Part shown: positions 1 through 11,393 of the stretch, piece by piece | How positions within the stretch are numbered: the first letter of the stretch is position 1 | How the letters are laid out: the number at the start of each line of letters is the position of its first letter | Assembly: GCA_016110215.1 (NCBI GenBank) | Contig: JADWQD010000009.1 | Location: 312,093-376,092 of the forward strand | Direction of reading: 5' to 3' | DNA length: 64,000 nucleotides | Origin: Capronia americana | Taxonomy: Eukaryota; Ascomycota; Eurotiomycetes; Chaetothyriales; Herpotrichiellaceae | Translations under genes and position numbers: made by a program | The notes under the pieces: model-generated | Databases searched by the model: none | The model's input: only the letters and a program-made list of their open reading frames with translations | What the model was told of the DNA's origin: nothing

Positions 1-78
1 TGACTGATGAGAGCTGCAGTGTTCTTCTGACGTAGTGCTACTGCCGACTACCGAGTTTCTCGCCCGATCGCCTTCACC

Positions 79-1754
79 ATGGCTCACGTCGACGCCCACA
101 AGGAGAATGTCCCCGTCGGCCGTCCTTACGGCGACGACGAGGTTGAACTCTCCAACCGCCAGATGTCTCCTGCCAAGTATGCCGCCACACGAGTCAGCAC
201 TCTCAAGCCGCCGATGGCGAAGGCGCCGAATCCGTTCAAGTTGCTTGCCATGCTAAACACCCAACAATGGCTGTTCTTCCTGGTCGCCTTCCTCGCCTGG
301 TCCTGGGACGCCTTCGACTTCTTCACCGTCTCGCTGACCGTTTCTGACCTTGCCGAGACGTTCAACAAATCGAACACGGACATTACCTGGGGTATTACTC
401 TGGTGCTCATGTTTCGATCCGTGGGCTCTACCATCTTTGGTATTGCTGCCGATCGATATGGCCGGAAATGGTACAGTCGACGGCGTCCGACCCTGATAGT
501 ATGTGCTGACCATGCAATGCCAGGCCTTTCGTCATCAACAACGTCCTGTTCATCATCCTCGAACTCGGCACTGGCTTCACCCAAACCTACGGCCAATTCC
601 TCGCTGTTCGTGCCCTCTTCGGCATCGCCATGGGAGGTCTTTACGGAAACGCCGCCGCCACGGCCCTGGAAGACTGTCCCGAAGCCGCTCGCGGTATCAT
701 CTCCGGCATGCTGCAACAGGGTTACGCATTCGGGTACTTGCTGGCGACCGCATTCTCACGTGGTCTCGTCAACACGACCAGCCACGGCTGGCGACCTTTG
801 TTTTGGTTTGGCGCCTGTCCGCCCGTCTTGATTATCATTTTCAGACTCTGCTTGCCTGAGACGCACACCTTCCGCGCGAGACAGGCGCTTCGTGCCCAGC
901 AGGGAAGCTTGGCGGGCACGTTCCTCTCCGAGGGGCGGGTCGCGTTGAAGAGACACTGGCTCTTGCTGATCTATCTGGTGCTTCTGATGGCAGGCTTCAA
1001 CTTCATGTCGCACGGCTGTACGTTTTCTTCGCACATGTCCCATTCTAGTGTCAGGCACATGCTAACCAGAGAAACAGCTCAGGATCTGTACCCGACCATG
1101 TTGACCAACCAGTTCAAGTTCTCCGCCGATGCCGTCACCGTGACTCAAGTTGTAGCCAACCTGGGCGCCATGACCGGCGGCACCGTGATCGGGTATTGCT
1201 CCCAGATCTTCGGCCGACGATTTAGCATCATCTTCATCAGCATCATCGGCGGCGCCTTGCTCTACCCGTACACCTTCGTCAGCTCGCACGCCATCATCGC
1301 GGCCGCCTTCTTCGAGCAATTCTGCGTCCAAGGCGCGTGGGGCGTCATTCCGATCCATCTGATGGAACTGTCCCCTGGCTCTCTGCGCACCTTCGTGGTC
1401 GGCACATCCTACCAACTCGGCAACTTGGCGTCCTCGGCCTCTTCGACCATCGAGTCGACCATCGGCGAACGATATCCGCTGCAGCCTTTGGTCAACAAGG
1501 AAGGCAAGACGGTCAAGCGGTACAACTACGGCAAGGTGATTTGTATCTTCATGGGCGCCGTGTACGCGTATGTCATTCTGCTCACCTTTGTGGGCCCCGA
1601 GAAGAGGGGCCGGAGCTTGAATGTCGAGCACGACGAGGATATGGCCGAGGTGACGCATCGGGATCTGACGAACCAGGGCGTGATCGGTGGGGATCATGCG
1701 CACGGTGATGGATCGAGCGAGGATGAGAAGGCTGTGGCCAGAGAGAAAGTTTAA
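79..1754 (+). CDS. JEN1: Jen-family monocarboxylate/H+ symporter (MFS)
   Basis: Predicted plasma-membrane proton symporter for lactate, pyruvate or related carboxylates. I read three exons with introns 471-523 and 1018-1077, giving 520 aa; both have GT..AG ends and branch-like CTGAC/CTAAC. The Jen signature N-x-x-S/T-H-x-S/T-Q-D-x-x-x-T appears as NFMSHG|SQDLYPT (about residues 289-302) and exists only after intron 2 is removed, because the intron splits the second Ser codon. The MFS loop DRYGRKW lies near residue 125, where intron 1 splits the Trp codon. Many hydrophobic segments follow, and the C-terminal tail is acidic and hydrophilic. The start ATG sits in a good context (CACCATGG). The family is secure; substrate preference (mono- versus dicarboxylate) is not. 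Confidence 0.9.
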
Positions 1755-4475
1755 AATCCGAAGGCTTGAAATCCTCAGGCGCTGAATCAACGGTACGTTC
1801 AGTGCTGGGGCGAAGTGCCTGCCCGAGCCGGCACGGAGAGATTGCCTATACAGGACCATGAAGTCTTGGGATTACTTTGCTGCAGTTTTGATCGGGACGA
1901 GCCTCACTAAAATGGGACGATACTCAAATGAATGATGCGACGCGTGAAATGGATCTTTGAACAGACTGAACTCATGAAGAACCATGAAATCAGGATATAG
2001 TATCAAATGAGACGAAACTTGGGCTCCGAGGCTGCACTGCAGTCAAGGAGTGCGTACCAGTAACTTTGTCGTGCTTGTTCACCTGGCCCATCACGATGCA
2101 TTTGAGAGTGACTGGCATTCATGATTAGCATGCGCCTATCCTACCGAGTACGAGTACTACGGGTACCCGTGGGCTATACTCATACCTCGTACTCCGTAAT
2201 TGCAACCGAATAATACAGTAGGTACTATACACGTTCACAAACAACATTGAGTGTTGATCCTCAAACAATGCTTTGCTTTGCGTGCGGAAAAGGAAACGGA
2301 AACGGAAAAAGCTCGCACCGTACATATGAGCCAAAGTCAAGAACTGCTGCGCCTCGAAGCCAGCCAGCTCGGTCCATTGAAGCACCGAACCGATGTCAAA
2401 GGATCTGAACCCTTGGTGCCTTGGTCCTTCCCGAGTCCTTCGCCTGAGGCTGAGATAAGGCTGAACGAAGTAGCTTTGCTGTACCGAGTACCCTGTAAGT
2501 AATATCCATTGCTTTGGCAACTACATACTATGTATGCCGTGCGACTTCTAAATCCGTACTGTGTACCTCGTAAGTGGTGCTCCATAGGTACTCTATTGTG
2601 TACGTACTTAGGTACAATAGTAGTACTACTGAGCAGGTACTCGGTACGGAGTACATAGTAGGTCTGTCGGGGTTCATCCTGAATCCTGATCCTGATGATG
2701 ATGCTAATCTTATCTTTCTCTCGTTTCATATTTGCTAGCCTTGTACCGAGTACCCTGCCACCCTGCGGACGGTACTACTAGTACCTCGTAGTTGACTGTA
2801 CGAGGTAGATACCCGGGAGATCCGCGGAGGGAGAAAAGCGGTCTACGCGTACGGAGTAATTAGTAGGCGATCTGAAGGTCAACATACTCGTACTACTACA
2901 TAAGGAGGAATGAGCGAAGCGTCGGGTTGGAGATACACATCCTACTGCTCCTAAGTAGGCGGCAGCGTTGATAAGTATTGTGTAGCGAGATGACCTACGG
3001 ACTACAGCAGCGACGACCGTCCTTCTTATCAGAAGCATATCGGACAAGTCGATGCCAAGTTCGGTCGGATCGGTGGTTGTCTGTGAACGGTGCAGCGCAG
3101 GGGGATAATCTTCATCCTACTATTGTGTGCGTACTCCGTAGCGCTGTTACATACCCCGGTTCCAGCATGAGCATTGTTATCTTTGGGGCGGGTTGAAATC
3201 AGTGGCTGGGCGACTGATAAAGTATCTGAAGCCAAGCTGCGTTGGACATGTAGTTAATCTCGACAACGGTGCAGATCTCGAGATAGGCGGCAGCTGAAAG
3301 TTCTCCGGTGCAGTAGCCGGAGTCAATCTTACTGTGCGGCCCTGCATGTGCCACTGCGTCGAATTCGACCGCGAGGTCCGCGTGCATTTGCACTGTGTAT
3401 AACCCAACGACCGACTGTGAAATGTCGAACGTGCTACGCGCAGGACGCGTCTGCGGGTGAGGTGTACCATTTTGAAACTTCGCGGCCCGTTTGATCGACC
3501 GTCGAGGGAAACACGACGGTTGTCGTTGGCGTGGACACCGGGGTGGGGCCATCGGGTCAGCACAACATGGGCGGGACAGGGGCTGAGATGGACGATAGAT
3601 GCATTATGATTGGTGTGCCTGTTGAATTGTGTATCCTTCGCGAAATCGCCTGAAAGGGTTGACCTGGCACGAGACACTTGTCTGCTCTCTTCCAGGGACT
3701 CGAAAGAAACGCAGCCACTATCTACATTGTACTGTGTATCCCTGGGGAAGGGCGCTGACACCCTACAGCGTCTGCTATCTTCCAACGCGAAGCGGACTCC
3801 GGACGCGTACGTGGGCTGGAAATCAGAAAGCCTTCAGGGCGTCAAGAAAGCACCGTACTAGCCTTGCTCGTCGGATGGGAAAAGTCAGCCGAAGTGCTCA
3901 ACTTCAGCAGGCCGAATGAAGAAAAGCCATGGTGTGGCGGTTTGTTTCAACTGGCCTTGACCACCCCAGGCTGTTTTGTGGCGCTGATTGGCGTTGGGGT
4001 TAGTTAAAGAAAGGCCCCGAAATTGTCCTAGCCGTGCCCTAATCTTAGCCTTGCCATGCGAGAGATTCCACTTTTCATCGCCCACAAGTTTGCCCAAGCA
4101 GTAAATGGCTAGTAGTCTATGCTTACCCGGGCGACGCCAACTGCGCCTGCTGGCGGCGGACAGGGCAGACTGAAGCGATCAAGTTCGTTTGACTGTTATC
4201 TCTCGGTAGACTAGAAATCTTCCAATGCTCGATATCTCGCCGCGCATGGGTGGGTGTTACAGTTTTGCTCCGCATATAACCTGCCTTTGCTCGATCAGTG
4301 ATAATCATCTCCCGCTGGCCCATCTAACGCGGCTCCGATCATGACCTGCAGCGACTTTCAGCCCTTCGACGTGTAGGGACCCCGTTCGACCAGCACAAAC
4401 CTCCGCCTACGGTAATAGGCCTCCTCCATCTCACGCGATCCTCCTCTGCGCTGCACTCTTCGTCAGCAGCTCCCC
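1755..4475. other. 2.7-kb gene-free interval
   Basis: No ORF here has a recognisable domain or convincing start and splice signals. The first part is dominated by GTAC-cored short repeats (listed separately). The rest (about 3150-4475) is ordinary unique sequence that probably carries the promoter of the following gene. Confidence 0.6.
2137..3145. repeat. Cluster of GTAC-cored palindromic motifs
   Basis: Dense, imperfect copies of GTACCGAGTAC, GTACTCCGTA, GTACGGAGTA and TACCTCGTA occur on both strands, for example near 2137, 2185, 2479, 2634-2655, 2741, 2771, 2795, 2849, 2886 and 3127. TACCGAGTACCCTG is shared by the copies near 2480 and 2742. They look like a dispersed family of short palindromes rather than one tandem array. 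Confidence 0.7.
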
Positions 4476-7292
4476 ATGGCCTATGCTTCAGTCGCCCAGG
4501 CTGAGCACGATCCCATTTACGAGCCTGTACCTGCCGATTCCGCCGACCTTCATGCACGTTCAGCTGCTTCCCTTTCCCGGTCACCCGTCCTGCCCGAAAT
4601 ATCAAGCCTGCCATTGTCCCTTCCGTTCGATCAGTCCTCCCGAGATGGCGACCTTTCGATATTCTCGCAGGCTGGACCCAGCTCAATAGGCGTCGGGTCT
4701 CTGCTCAAGTCCTTGTCGTCGTCGCAGTCGTATCAGATGGTCGAGGATGACGACTACGAGGAGCCGATGCCAAAGTACACCGAACAACAACAAGACAAAA
4801 TGAGTGACCCTCCTCCGGCGCAAGAGGCGGCGACATTCCAGCCGGGAGACGCTCCAATCAGGACCGCTTCAATCAGCCGTCACCTGCCTCTGAACCACCC
4901 TACGCCCGATTTACACTCGCTGCAAGGGGCTCTCGTCAAGAATGTGGAACGGCTGGAACAAAGCGCCGAGCGTCTGAGCATGACCTCGAGCCTGGAAGAC
5001 GAGCTGAACAAGATGAAGCAAGATCAGAAGCGCCTCGAGCGCCAATCTTCGGCTCCTGCTACTCTGGACAACATCTACCGTCCTTCGGTCCAACGACAAT
5101 ACTCGACTGGTTCGTGGTCCAACTCGATATTGGGCGTGAATCACGCGGCCAGGGCAGGAGGATACTCTCCGTCAGGATACATTACCTCTCCCACCGGCTC
5201 GATACGCTCTGGACCGTGGTCGCCTCCCCAGCTTGTCGAAAGACGTTCCTCCAAAGAAAGTCGTGTCAGTCACGCTCTACCCGAACCACCTCTCGAAGGT
5301 CGCCCACTAGACATCCACTCAGATCGCCGCGCGTCCGTTTCCATCTACCCTGAAGACGAGGTCGCCGCGCCGCTGGCATCCTCGAGGCTTTCTCACGACT
5401 CTGCACAAGAAGATAGACCACACACTTCGGCTTCGAACGACACCTACCGCCAAGCACAGTCGGCGTTTGAGAATTTTGATGGTGTGCATTACAATGGGTC
5501 TATGTCGGTCGAAAGAGCTGCATCACTGTCACGGAAAATTTCTCTCAGTCATCCACCTCTTGCGCGAGATTCCAAGGCCTACAGAGAGCCGCAACCGGGA
5601 GAGAGGATGATTTTCTATCCTGCACCAGTTCCTGTCATGCTCAATCTACCTCAGAGGCTGTCGAAGATGAATCTCAGTGAGCGTGACAAGCGCCGGCTCC
5701 AGGCTCTTAGTGCGATCCCGGATGACTTTCGCAAGTCAGCCGCCTGGCTGGGTGATCAAGACAATGCCAAACTGCCGGGCCAAAACCCTGCGCTCAAACT
5801 GCCTCCTCAGCTGCGCGCGAGTGCTTTCTTTGAGCAACCGAGTGTGACGAACGACTTGCAGCTGAAGAATGGCTCGGCAGTCCAAACGCTGGATAGCATC
5901 TTGGATGCCGCTGCATACGCCCCCGTCTCCGCATTCACTGACCACCCTATAGCCGGTCAACTTGGAAAGGAGGTCTACGGCCCGGGTGCGTCACCTCGGA
6001 AGAGTACGCAGCTGGATGGCGTTAAAGCCAAGAAACGTCGGAGCTCCATCGGCACAATGCTCAAAACAAAGCGGTCAAGTACGGGCCTCTCTGGCACGGG
6101 TCTCATGCGTTCAAAGTCGAGGGGTTCCCATAATCTGGATCCTGAGGACCACGCAAGTGGAGATGAGCTTGACCGGGCCGCTGCAGAGTCGATATCGCCT
6201 GATGCCGACGAAATACCGGATGAAGAAGAGGACAAGGATGTGGCGCCGCCAGGATTTTCTACAGCACCCACAACTTTGCTCGCTGAATTGCAAATGCGCA
6301 AAGAACAGCAAAAGCTACGAAACCGTACTGCGGCAGATGCTTTCCCCAACGGCATGCACTCAACCCTGCTCGAGCTTGATGCAGTCACTCAACTCCAGCA
6401 GAAGGCACGGAAAACGAAACATGTCACTCTCGCTTGGGAAGACCATGACGAGGCAGACAAGCAGAATTTTGATGACGACGATATACCTCTCGGTGTTCTT
6501 TTCCCGGAAAAGGATAGGACCGATCAACTCAATGCTCATCGACCAGTCGGGCTCATGGAGAAGCGCGAGATGGAGGACAACGAGCCTTTGAGCCACCGAA
6601 GAGCCAGGCTCAGGGGCGAGCCGCTGCAGCGTGCGAAGTCCGAGACCAAAAGCCAGCTTGGCGAGGAGAGTCGAGCGCCGGTCATCGCGGAGGTGCCCGG
6701 CATGTCGCAAGAACCACTTCCTGAAGACGAAGAAGAGACTCTGGCACAACGAGCCGCGAGGATCAAGCTCGAGAAGGAGAAGGGAATGGGTGGTCACTTT
6801 ACGGAAGAGGTGGCATCCCAACTGGGCCTCGATATCAAGAACGACGCTCCACCGCCATCAAAGACTCCGGATGTGGAAGAGACATTGGCCCAACGAAGGA
6901 AGAGGCTGAAAGAGGGAGGTGCCGCCGATCCTCAGCTCAGATCCATGCACAGCATGGCCGATATCCTGCAGGCCCATCCAGTTGGCGTTCGCGAACAGCA
7001 TCGGCCAGCTGAACTGCCCCGTGTCAACCCGAATCAAGTCCACCACCCAACTTACACCACTGCTTGGGGCTCCACTCCGCAAAACGGTGCTTTCAACGCT
7101 CCCTACGGCTACCCAAGCAACATGCCGTATATGAATGCTGGGTTTGGCGCTCCATTGCCAGCATATATGCAGCCGACATATCCCTACGCCTATGGCAATC
7201 AACCGTACATCGCTGACCCAATGATGGGCCCACCTTTGGATCCCAAGCAGCGGGCACAGATCGACCGTTGGCGTCAGAGTATCGCACAGTGA
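4476..7292 (+). CDS. Conserved disordered protein with repeated R-rich helix motifs
   Basis: Single-exon gene of 938 aa; I do not recognise a named function. The first ~380 residues are Ser/Pro-rich and low complexity. A more ordered block begins about residue 385 (MIFYPAPVPVMLNLPQRLSK) and runs to about 500, followed by basic and then acidic disordered stretches. Near residues 704, 752 and 801 a motif of the form E-x-L-x-x-R-R-x-R-L-K recurs (EPLSHRRARL, ETLAQRAARIK, ETLAQRRKRLK), suggesting three related short basic helices. The C-terminus is Tyr/Pro/Gly/Asn-rich and ends in a short charged helix (PKQRAQIDRWRQS). The start ATG has the context CCCATGG. It could be a cytoskeletal or signalling scaffold; that is inference only. 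Confidence 0.8.
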   Translation: MAYASVAQAEHDPIYEPVPADSADLHARSAASLSRSPVLPEISSLPLSLPFDQSSRDGDLSIFSQAGPSSIGVGSLLKSLSSSQSYQMVEDDDYEEPMPKYTEQQQDKMSDPPPAQEAATFQPGDAPIRTASISRHLPLNHPTPDLHSLQGALVKNVERLEQSAERLSMTSSLEDELNKMKQDQKRLERQSSAPATLDNIYRPSVQRQYSTGSWSNSILGVNHAARAGGYSPSGYITSPTGSIRSGPWSPPQLVERRSSKESRVSHALPEPPLEGRPLDIHSDRRASVSIYPEDEVAAPLASSRLSHDSAQEDRPHTSASNDTYRQAQSAFENFDGVHYNGSMSVERAASLSRKISLSHPPLARDSKAYREPQPGERMIFYPAPVPVMLNLPQRLSKMNLSERDKRRLQALSAIPDDFRKSAAWLGDQDNAKLPGQNPALKLPPQLRASAFFEQPSVTNDLQLKNGSAVQTLDSILDAAAYAPVSAFTDHPIAGQLGKEVYGPGASPRKSTQLDGVKAKKRRSSIGTMLKTKRSSTGLSGTGLMRSKSRGSHNLDPEDHASGDELDRAAAESISPDADEIPDEEEDKDVAPPGFSTAPTTLLAELQMRKEQQKLRNRTAADAFPNGMHSTLLELDAVTQLQQKARKTKHVTLAWEDHDEADKQNFDDDDIPLGVLFPEKDRTDQLNAHRPVGLMEKREMEDNEPLSHRRARLRGEPLQRAKSETKSQLGEESRAPVIAEVPGMSQEPLPEDEEETLAQRAARIKLEKEKGMGGHFTEEVASQLGLDIKNDAPPPSKTPDVEETLAQRRKRLKEGGAADPQLRSMHSMADILQAHPVGVREQHRPAELPRVNPNQVHHPTYTTAWGSTPQNGAFNAPYGYPSNMPYMNAGFGAPLPAYMQPTYPYAYGNQPYIADPMMGPPLDPKQRAQIDRWRQSIAQ

Positions 7293-8157
7293 TTGGAAAA
7301 TAGAATTTTTGTCTTGTTCGTTGGCTACATGTCAAACACAAGCCGCTTGATGTTTTGGGGGAAGCTACCACAACCTGGGTTGGATGACTAAATCACCGGT
7401 GTCGTCCAGTAGACGCTTTGTATGAATAGCATGAGCGGATTATGATTGGTAGGAAGGCGCATCAGTCTCGCACTGTGTCATTCAGGTACATATGCTCATC
7501 AACAGGATGAAAAGTACTACTACACGGATGGAAAAGGTAACAACATAGGCGTTGTGCCCACAAGAATACACGAGATTTCCATCCTGAGAAAGGCCCGCGT
7601 GAAGCCTCCTCACACCATGCACGCCAGATTGTAAAGCGGGAACTATATTGATCTGATCACTGTCTGCTCGCGTGCAACCTTGTTCAGGTCCAACACACAC
7701 AACAGTCCCCCGCGTACTGTCCGGAGTATATCGTGTCGCATTGGAAGCCAGGACTTCTTTCAACCTGCAGTGCCCAGGCTCCAGTATTCCCGCTCAAACT
7801 CCATCGCAATGTGCCCTCTTGCTTTAGAGTGGACCTCGGTTTTCCGCAACACTGGCTTTGTACTCGTACAGCTCTGTCAGTTCTTCCAGTGTGCGTGCGG
7901 GGTTGAGTGCCATGCGGGGAATGTGCACAGCCCGATACGTCATGGCCATTCTTCAGGCTGGGAGGCTGGGAATTGATTGTTGCTGGGACAGCCACGCTGG
8001 CGGTCGCGCCTACTCCGCAACAAGGCAAGTGTCAACAAGACGTGTTCCTGGCCAGCAACCCTAACCATTTCCTACATGCCCATGACTGCGCATTGATCGT
8101 CGTGCGTGCTTAGCATTTGTTCAAGCATTCTCCCTGAATATTCCTATTCACCCAACC
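7293..8157. other. Intergenic region
   Basis: Terminator of the upstream gene and promoter of the next + strand gene. No additional gene, RNA or repeat is visible. Confidence 0.55.
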
Positions 8158-10761
8158 ATGGCGCCGACTGTGGCAGACGTTGCTCGCATCTTCGAGGATG
8201 ATCCCGAGCCTCAGTCACGAGGTCGAAGAGCCATAGGAGACGCTCTGAGGCGGCGGAAGGAGAACTGCAGCCCTACCAAGTCGCCCAAGAAACCCGTCCG
8301 GGACAACATTATCAATTCTGCCAGCCCCAAAAAACCCACCCGGGACAACATCATCAATTCTGCCAGTCCGCTGGGAGAGAGGCATATCAACAGTCCTCCG
8401 CCACCGAAACGCATCCCCACCAAGACCGCCGCCGATGAGGCTTCGAGACCATCACGCCCGACACACAAGAAGACTGGAAGTTCTGTTTCACTGAAAGGAT
8501 TGATCTTGGGGAAAGAAAGGGCCACAGATACTGGCAGTGTGTCGTCCACCGAAGGGCGTGTGGCCGACAATAAGCTTAAGAAGGTCAAGTCGGCCACCAA
8601 TTTGACTGGGCTCCTCAAGCGGAGGTCGAGAAAGGATCTGAAAGACGAAAGCAACAATCAGGAGAACCGCTCGCCAACCAAGGCTTCACCCATCGAGAGC
8701 CCGACCCCAATCTGGGCCCAGTTCGCTACGCAGCCATTGGAAACCACCGAAGGCGCCATCATGTATCCGCGGTCGAAGAGGCGGACCGTCGAGGAGGAGA
8801 TCAACCTATACACACCCAAGGATTATTCAGAATTCCGACCATCAGAACAGCGGAACTTCTACGGTTGCGGCCCTGCAACCCCTTCGTCCTTGGACTACAA
8901 GCCACCGCAGCGACCGTTCCTGGAGCACAAATCTAGCAGAAGCTCCATTTTTACAGAGAACATCGAGGATGATGTCAAGGATGAGCTCAAACGACCGAAG
9001 AGCAGAGACCAGCCCACCACTCGACCGCCGTCTTCCTCCGCGGCTGATGCCCGTCCTCCCTTGCAGACCCAAAAGTCCGACTCATCTCAAGCGGACAAAA
9101 TCAAACGAGGCTCGAGGGTCTTTGAAGCTATCCAAAACCTCAACATGAAATCTCGAAAGAATGCTCGCTCAGTGCCCGAAACTCCCACCGGCACGACTCC
9201 TCCGCTAAGCCCACAAGAACTCGACTCGGCCTTTGAGAGAGTGTTGGACTCCCTGAACATTCCCCTCAATATGCGTGACGGCATGCGAAGTCTCAAACCA
9301 GACGTGAAGGCGGGACTCATGAAAGGTGAACGCATTGGCAGTGGCTCCTCGGCAGCCTCAGGCCCAAGCGAAGTATCCGAGGTCAGGTCTTCAGCTAGGA
9401 GCTCTCACAGGAACGAGAATGACCGACCGAAGAGTGAGGGCGATGACAGCAAGGAGGGCAAGCGGTCGCGTTCGCAGTCACGCCCGAGGAGCCGCATTTT
9501 GACCTTGAGCAGACGCGACGAAGACACACCAAGCAAGCAAGACCGACCTACATCGTCATCTCGCTCACGCAGCAAGTCGAGGAACAAGTCCGCGGACTTG
9601 ACCAGTTCTAGGCCAACCTCAGTGAGGGCCATGGCCTCGACAGTGTCGCTGGCATCACTCAATCCAGCAGACAGCGCGGCAGCTCCGGGCGACTTCATTC
9701 ATTACCTTCGAGAAGTGCAGAAGCCCCAGCTCGTCGAAGTGAGCAAGCTGCACAAATTGAGAATCCTGTTGAGAAATGAGTCGATCAGTTGGACTGATCA
9801 CTTCGTCAGCAAAGGCGGCATGGATGAGCTCGTCCAGTTGTACTATCGCATCGCGAAGATTGAGTGGCGAGAAGACCATGAGGACAGTCTCCTTCATGAG
9901 ACCTTGCTGTGCCTGAAAGGATTGTGCACGACGTCTCTTGCTCTGCAGCGCCTCCAGCAGGTGGAGACGGAGTTTTTCCCTGCTCTTCTGAGTATGCTGT
10001 TCGATCCGGAGAGGAAAGGTCCGTCCGAGTTCAGCACCAGGGGAGTCATAGTATCACTTCTCTTTGCACACTTGTCAGCAATGGGTGGTGCAGATGAAGA
10101 ACAAGCCGAGAAGCGGGCAAGGACGATTCTACGCTTTCTCAAAGACCCGGCGCCGGAGGAAGGCAAGCAGACACTTGATTTTGTCTCTCAGATGCACACC
10201 CCACGACCATATCGAGTCTGGTGCAAGGAGGTTGTTAATGTCACCAAGGAAGTCTTCTGGATATTCCTGCACCATCTCAATGTCGTGCCCATCATCGACG
10301 TGGACGAATCTACCGGATACAGGCGGTCACACTTTCCCACTCCGCGACCGCCTCACCCAGCCGCCCCTTATGTTGGCGGGGTCGAATGGGAGGCGACACA
10401 GTATCTTGCGATTCATCTTGACCTGTTGAATGGACTCATCGCTTGCATGCCCAACGCGACTGATCGCAATGTCCTCCGAGAGGACCTGAAGCAATCTGGA
10501 TTCGAAAAGGTGATGGGCGGCAGTTTACGGACTTGCAAGGAGAAGTTCTACGGAGGTGTCCACGAGGGCCTGAAATGTTGGGTCTCAGCCGCCAGAGCGG
10601 ACGGATGGCCAGTGGAAGATGTCAGGGCTGGACCACCAAGAGAGACCGCAAGCCCACGAAAGAGCCCGGTGAAGAAGAAGGCAGATCAAGTTCCGCAACT
10701 CGCTTTGGATGTCGGAGCAGGACAAGTGCAGCTGCCGCAGGCTGATGACGGGTGGCTCTGA
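8158..10761 (+). CDS. GBD/FH3 (formin N-terminal-like) protein lacking FH2
   Basis: Single exon, 867 aa, ATG in a CAACCATGG context. The N-terminal ~350 residues are disordered, Lys/Arg/Ser/Pro-rich, with two near-identical short repeats (K-K-P-x-R-D-N-I-I-N-S-A-S-P). Residues about 353-390 resemble the start of a formin GTPase-binding domain (SAFERVLDSLNIPLNMRDGM), followed by an Arg/Ser-rich insert. Residues about 510-820 resemble the helical GBD/FH3 armadillo-like region (FIHYLREVQKPQLVEVSKL and downstream). There is no polyproline FH1 or FH2, and the ORF ends with a normal stop. Formins use GBD/FH3 to bind Rho GTPases and control actin assembly. A free-standing version could be a Rho effector or polarity scaffold, but the role is inferred. 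Confidence 0.8.
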   Translation: MAPTVADVARIFEDDPEPQSRGRRAIGDALRRRKENCSPTKSPKKPVRDNIINSASPKKPTRDNIINSASPLGERHINSPPPPKRIPTKTAADEASRPSRPTHKKTGSSVSLKGLILGKERATDTGSVSSTEGRVADNKLKKVKSATNLTGLLKRRSRKDLKDESNNQENRSPTKASPIESPTPIWAQFATQPLETTEGAIMYPRSKRRTVEEEINLYTPKDYSEFRPSEQRNFYGCGPATPSSLDYKPPQRPFLEHKSSRSSIFTENIEDDVKDELKRPKSRDQPTTRPPSSSAADARPPLQTQKSDSSQADKIKRGSRVFEAIQNLNMKSRKNARSVPETPTGTTPPLSPQELDSAFERVLDSLNIPLNMRDGMRSLKPDVKAGLMKGERIGSGSSAASGPSEVSEVRSSARSSHRNENDRPKSEGDDSKEGKRSRSQSRPRSRILTLSRRDEDTPSKQDRPTSSSRSRSKSRNKSADLTSSRPTSVRAMASTVSLASLNPADSAAAPGDFIHYLREVQKPQLVEVSKLHKLRILLRNESISWTDHFVSKGGMDELVQLYYRIAKIEWREDHEDSLLHETLLCLKGLCTTSLALQRLQQVETEFFPALLSMLFDPERKGPSEFSTRGVIVSLLFAHLSAMGGADEEQAEKRARTILRFLKDPAPEEGKQTLDFVSQMHTPRPYRVWCKEVVNVTKEVFWIFLHHLNVVPIIDVDESTGYRRSHFPTPRPPHPAAPYVGGVEWEATQYLAIHLDLLNGLIACMPNATDRNVLREDLKQSGFEKVMGGSLRTCKEKFYGGVHEGLKCWVSAARADGWPVEDVRAGPPRETASPRKSPVKKKADQVPQLALDVGAGQVQLPQADDGWL

Positions 10762-11393
10762 ATGTTGGATGTTGGCAACCCGAATGCACTGTGGATGGTT
10801 GGATAGATGAAGTGTAATGACTTTTTATCTTTACTCCTTGTGGCAGAAGCGTCAGTTAAGCCGGCAAGCAGGGTCATGATCGGGTATTTAAGTAGGCACA
10901 GGCATGGGCGTAATGGACCTTACGTTGAATGAAACTCATGTTGCACGAGATTTCGCGAAAGGGCTGCTTCCGGCGATGCAGAAAGGCTGATGACTGGGCG
11001 GCTAACCTGCCGAAAACGCTCAAGCGAGGGCGGGAAGAAGCGGAGCCACGTCACCAATCACCCGCCAGAGAGGCACCAGAAGTGACAGGGTTCTTGCCGG
11101 TTCGGGTTCCAGTTCCAGTCGTGAGGTTCAAGTGAGGTGTTGAGTGAGTGCGCGCAGTTGACTTTCTTCGCATTTTCCCTCCACCTGGACCTCACTCACC
11201 ACAATTCGCTTTCGGTTGTCCGTGATGCCATCGAGTCGGATAAGCACCTTCTGGCTGCTGTCCTAGTTTCTTGAATTTCGAGCGAGCCGATGCCGTGAAA
11301 ATTCACTGCGACCTCCCCTGCCAGCCCGCCTCCGCTGATCGCACGCCCACAGCTCCCGCCCTCATCCTCCTCCCCTTCCCACCAGATCTCCAT
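10762..11393. other. Intergenic region with CT-rich leader
   Basis: Nothing gene-like. The last ~60 bases (about 11335-11390) are strongly pyrimidine-rich and lead into the next ATG, as in many filamentous-fungal core promoters or leaders. Confidence 0.5.
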
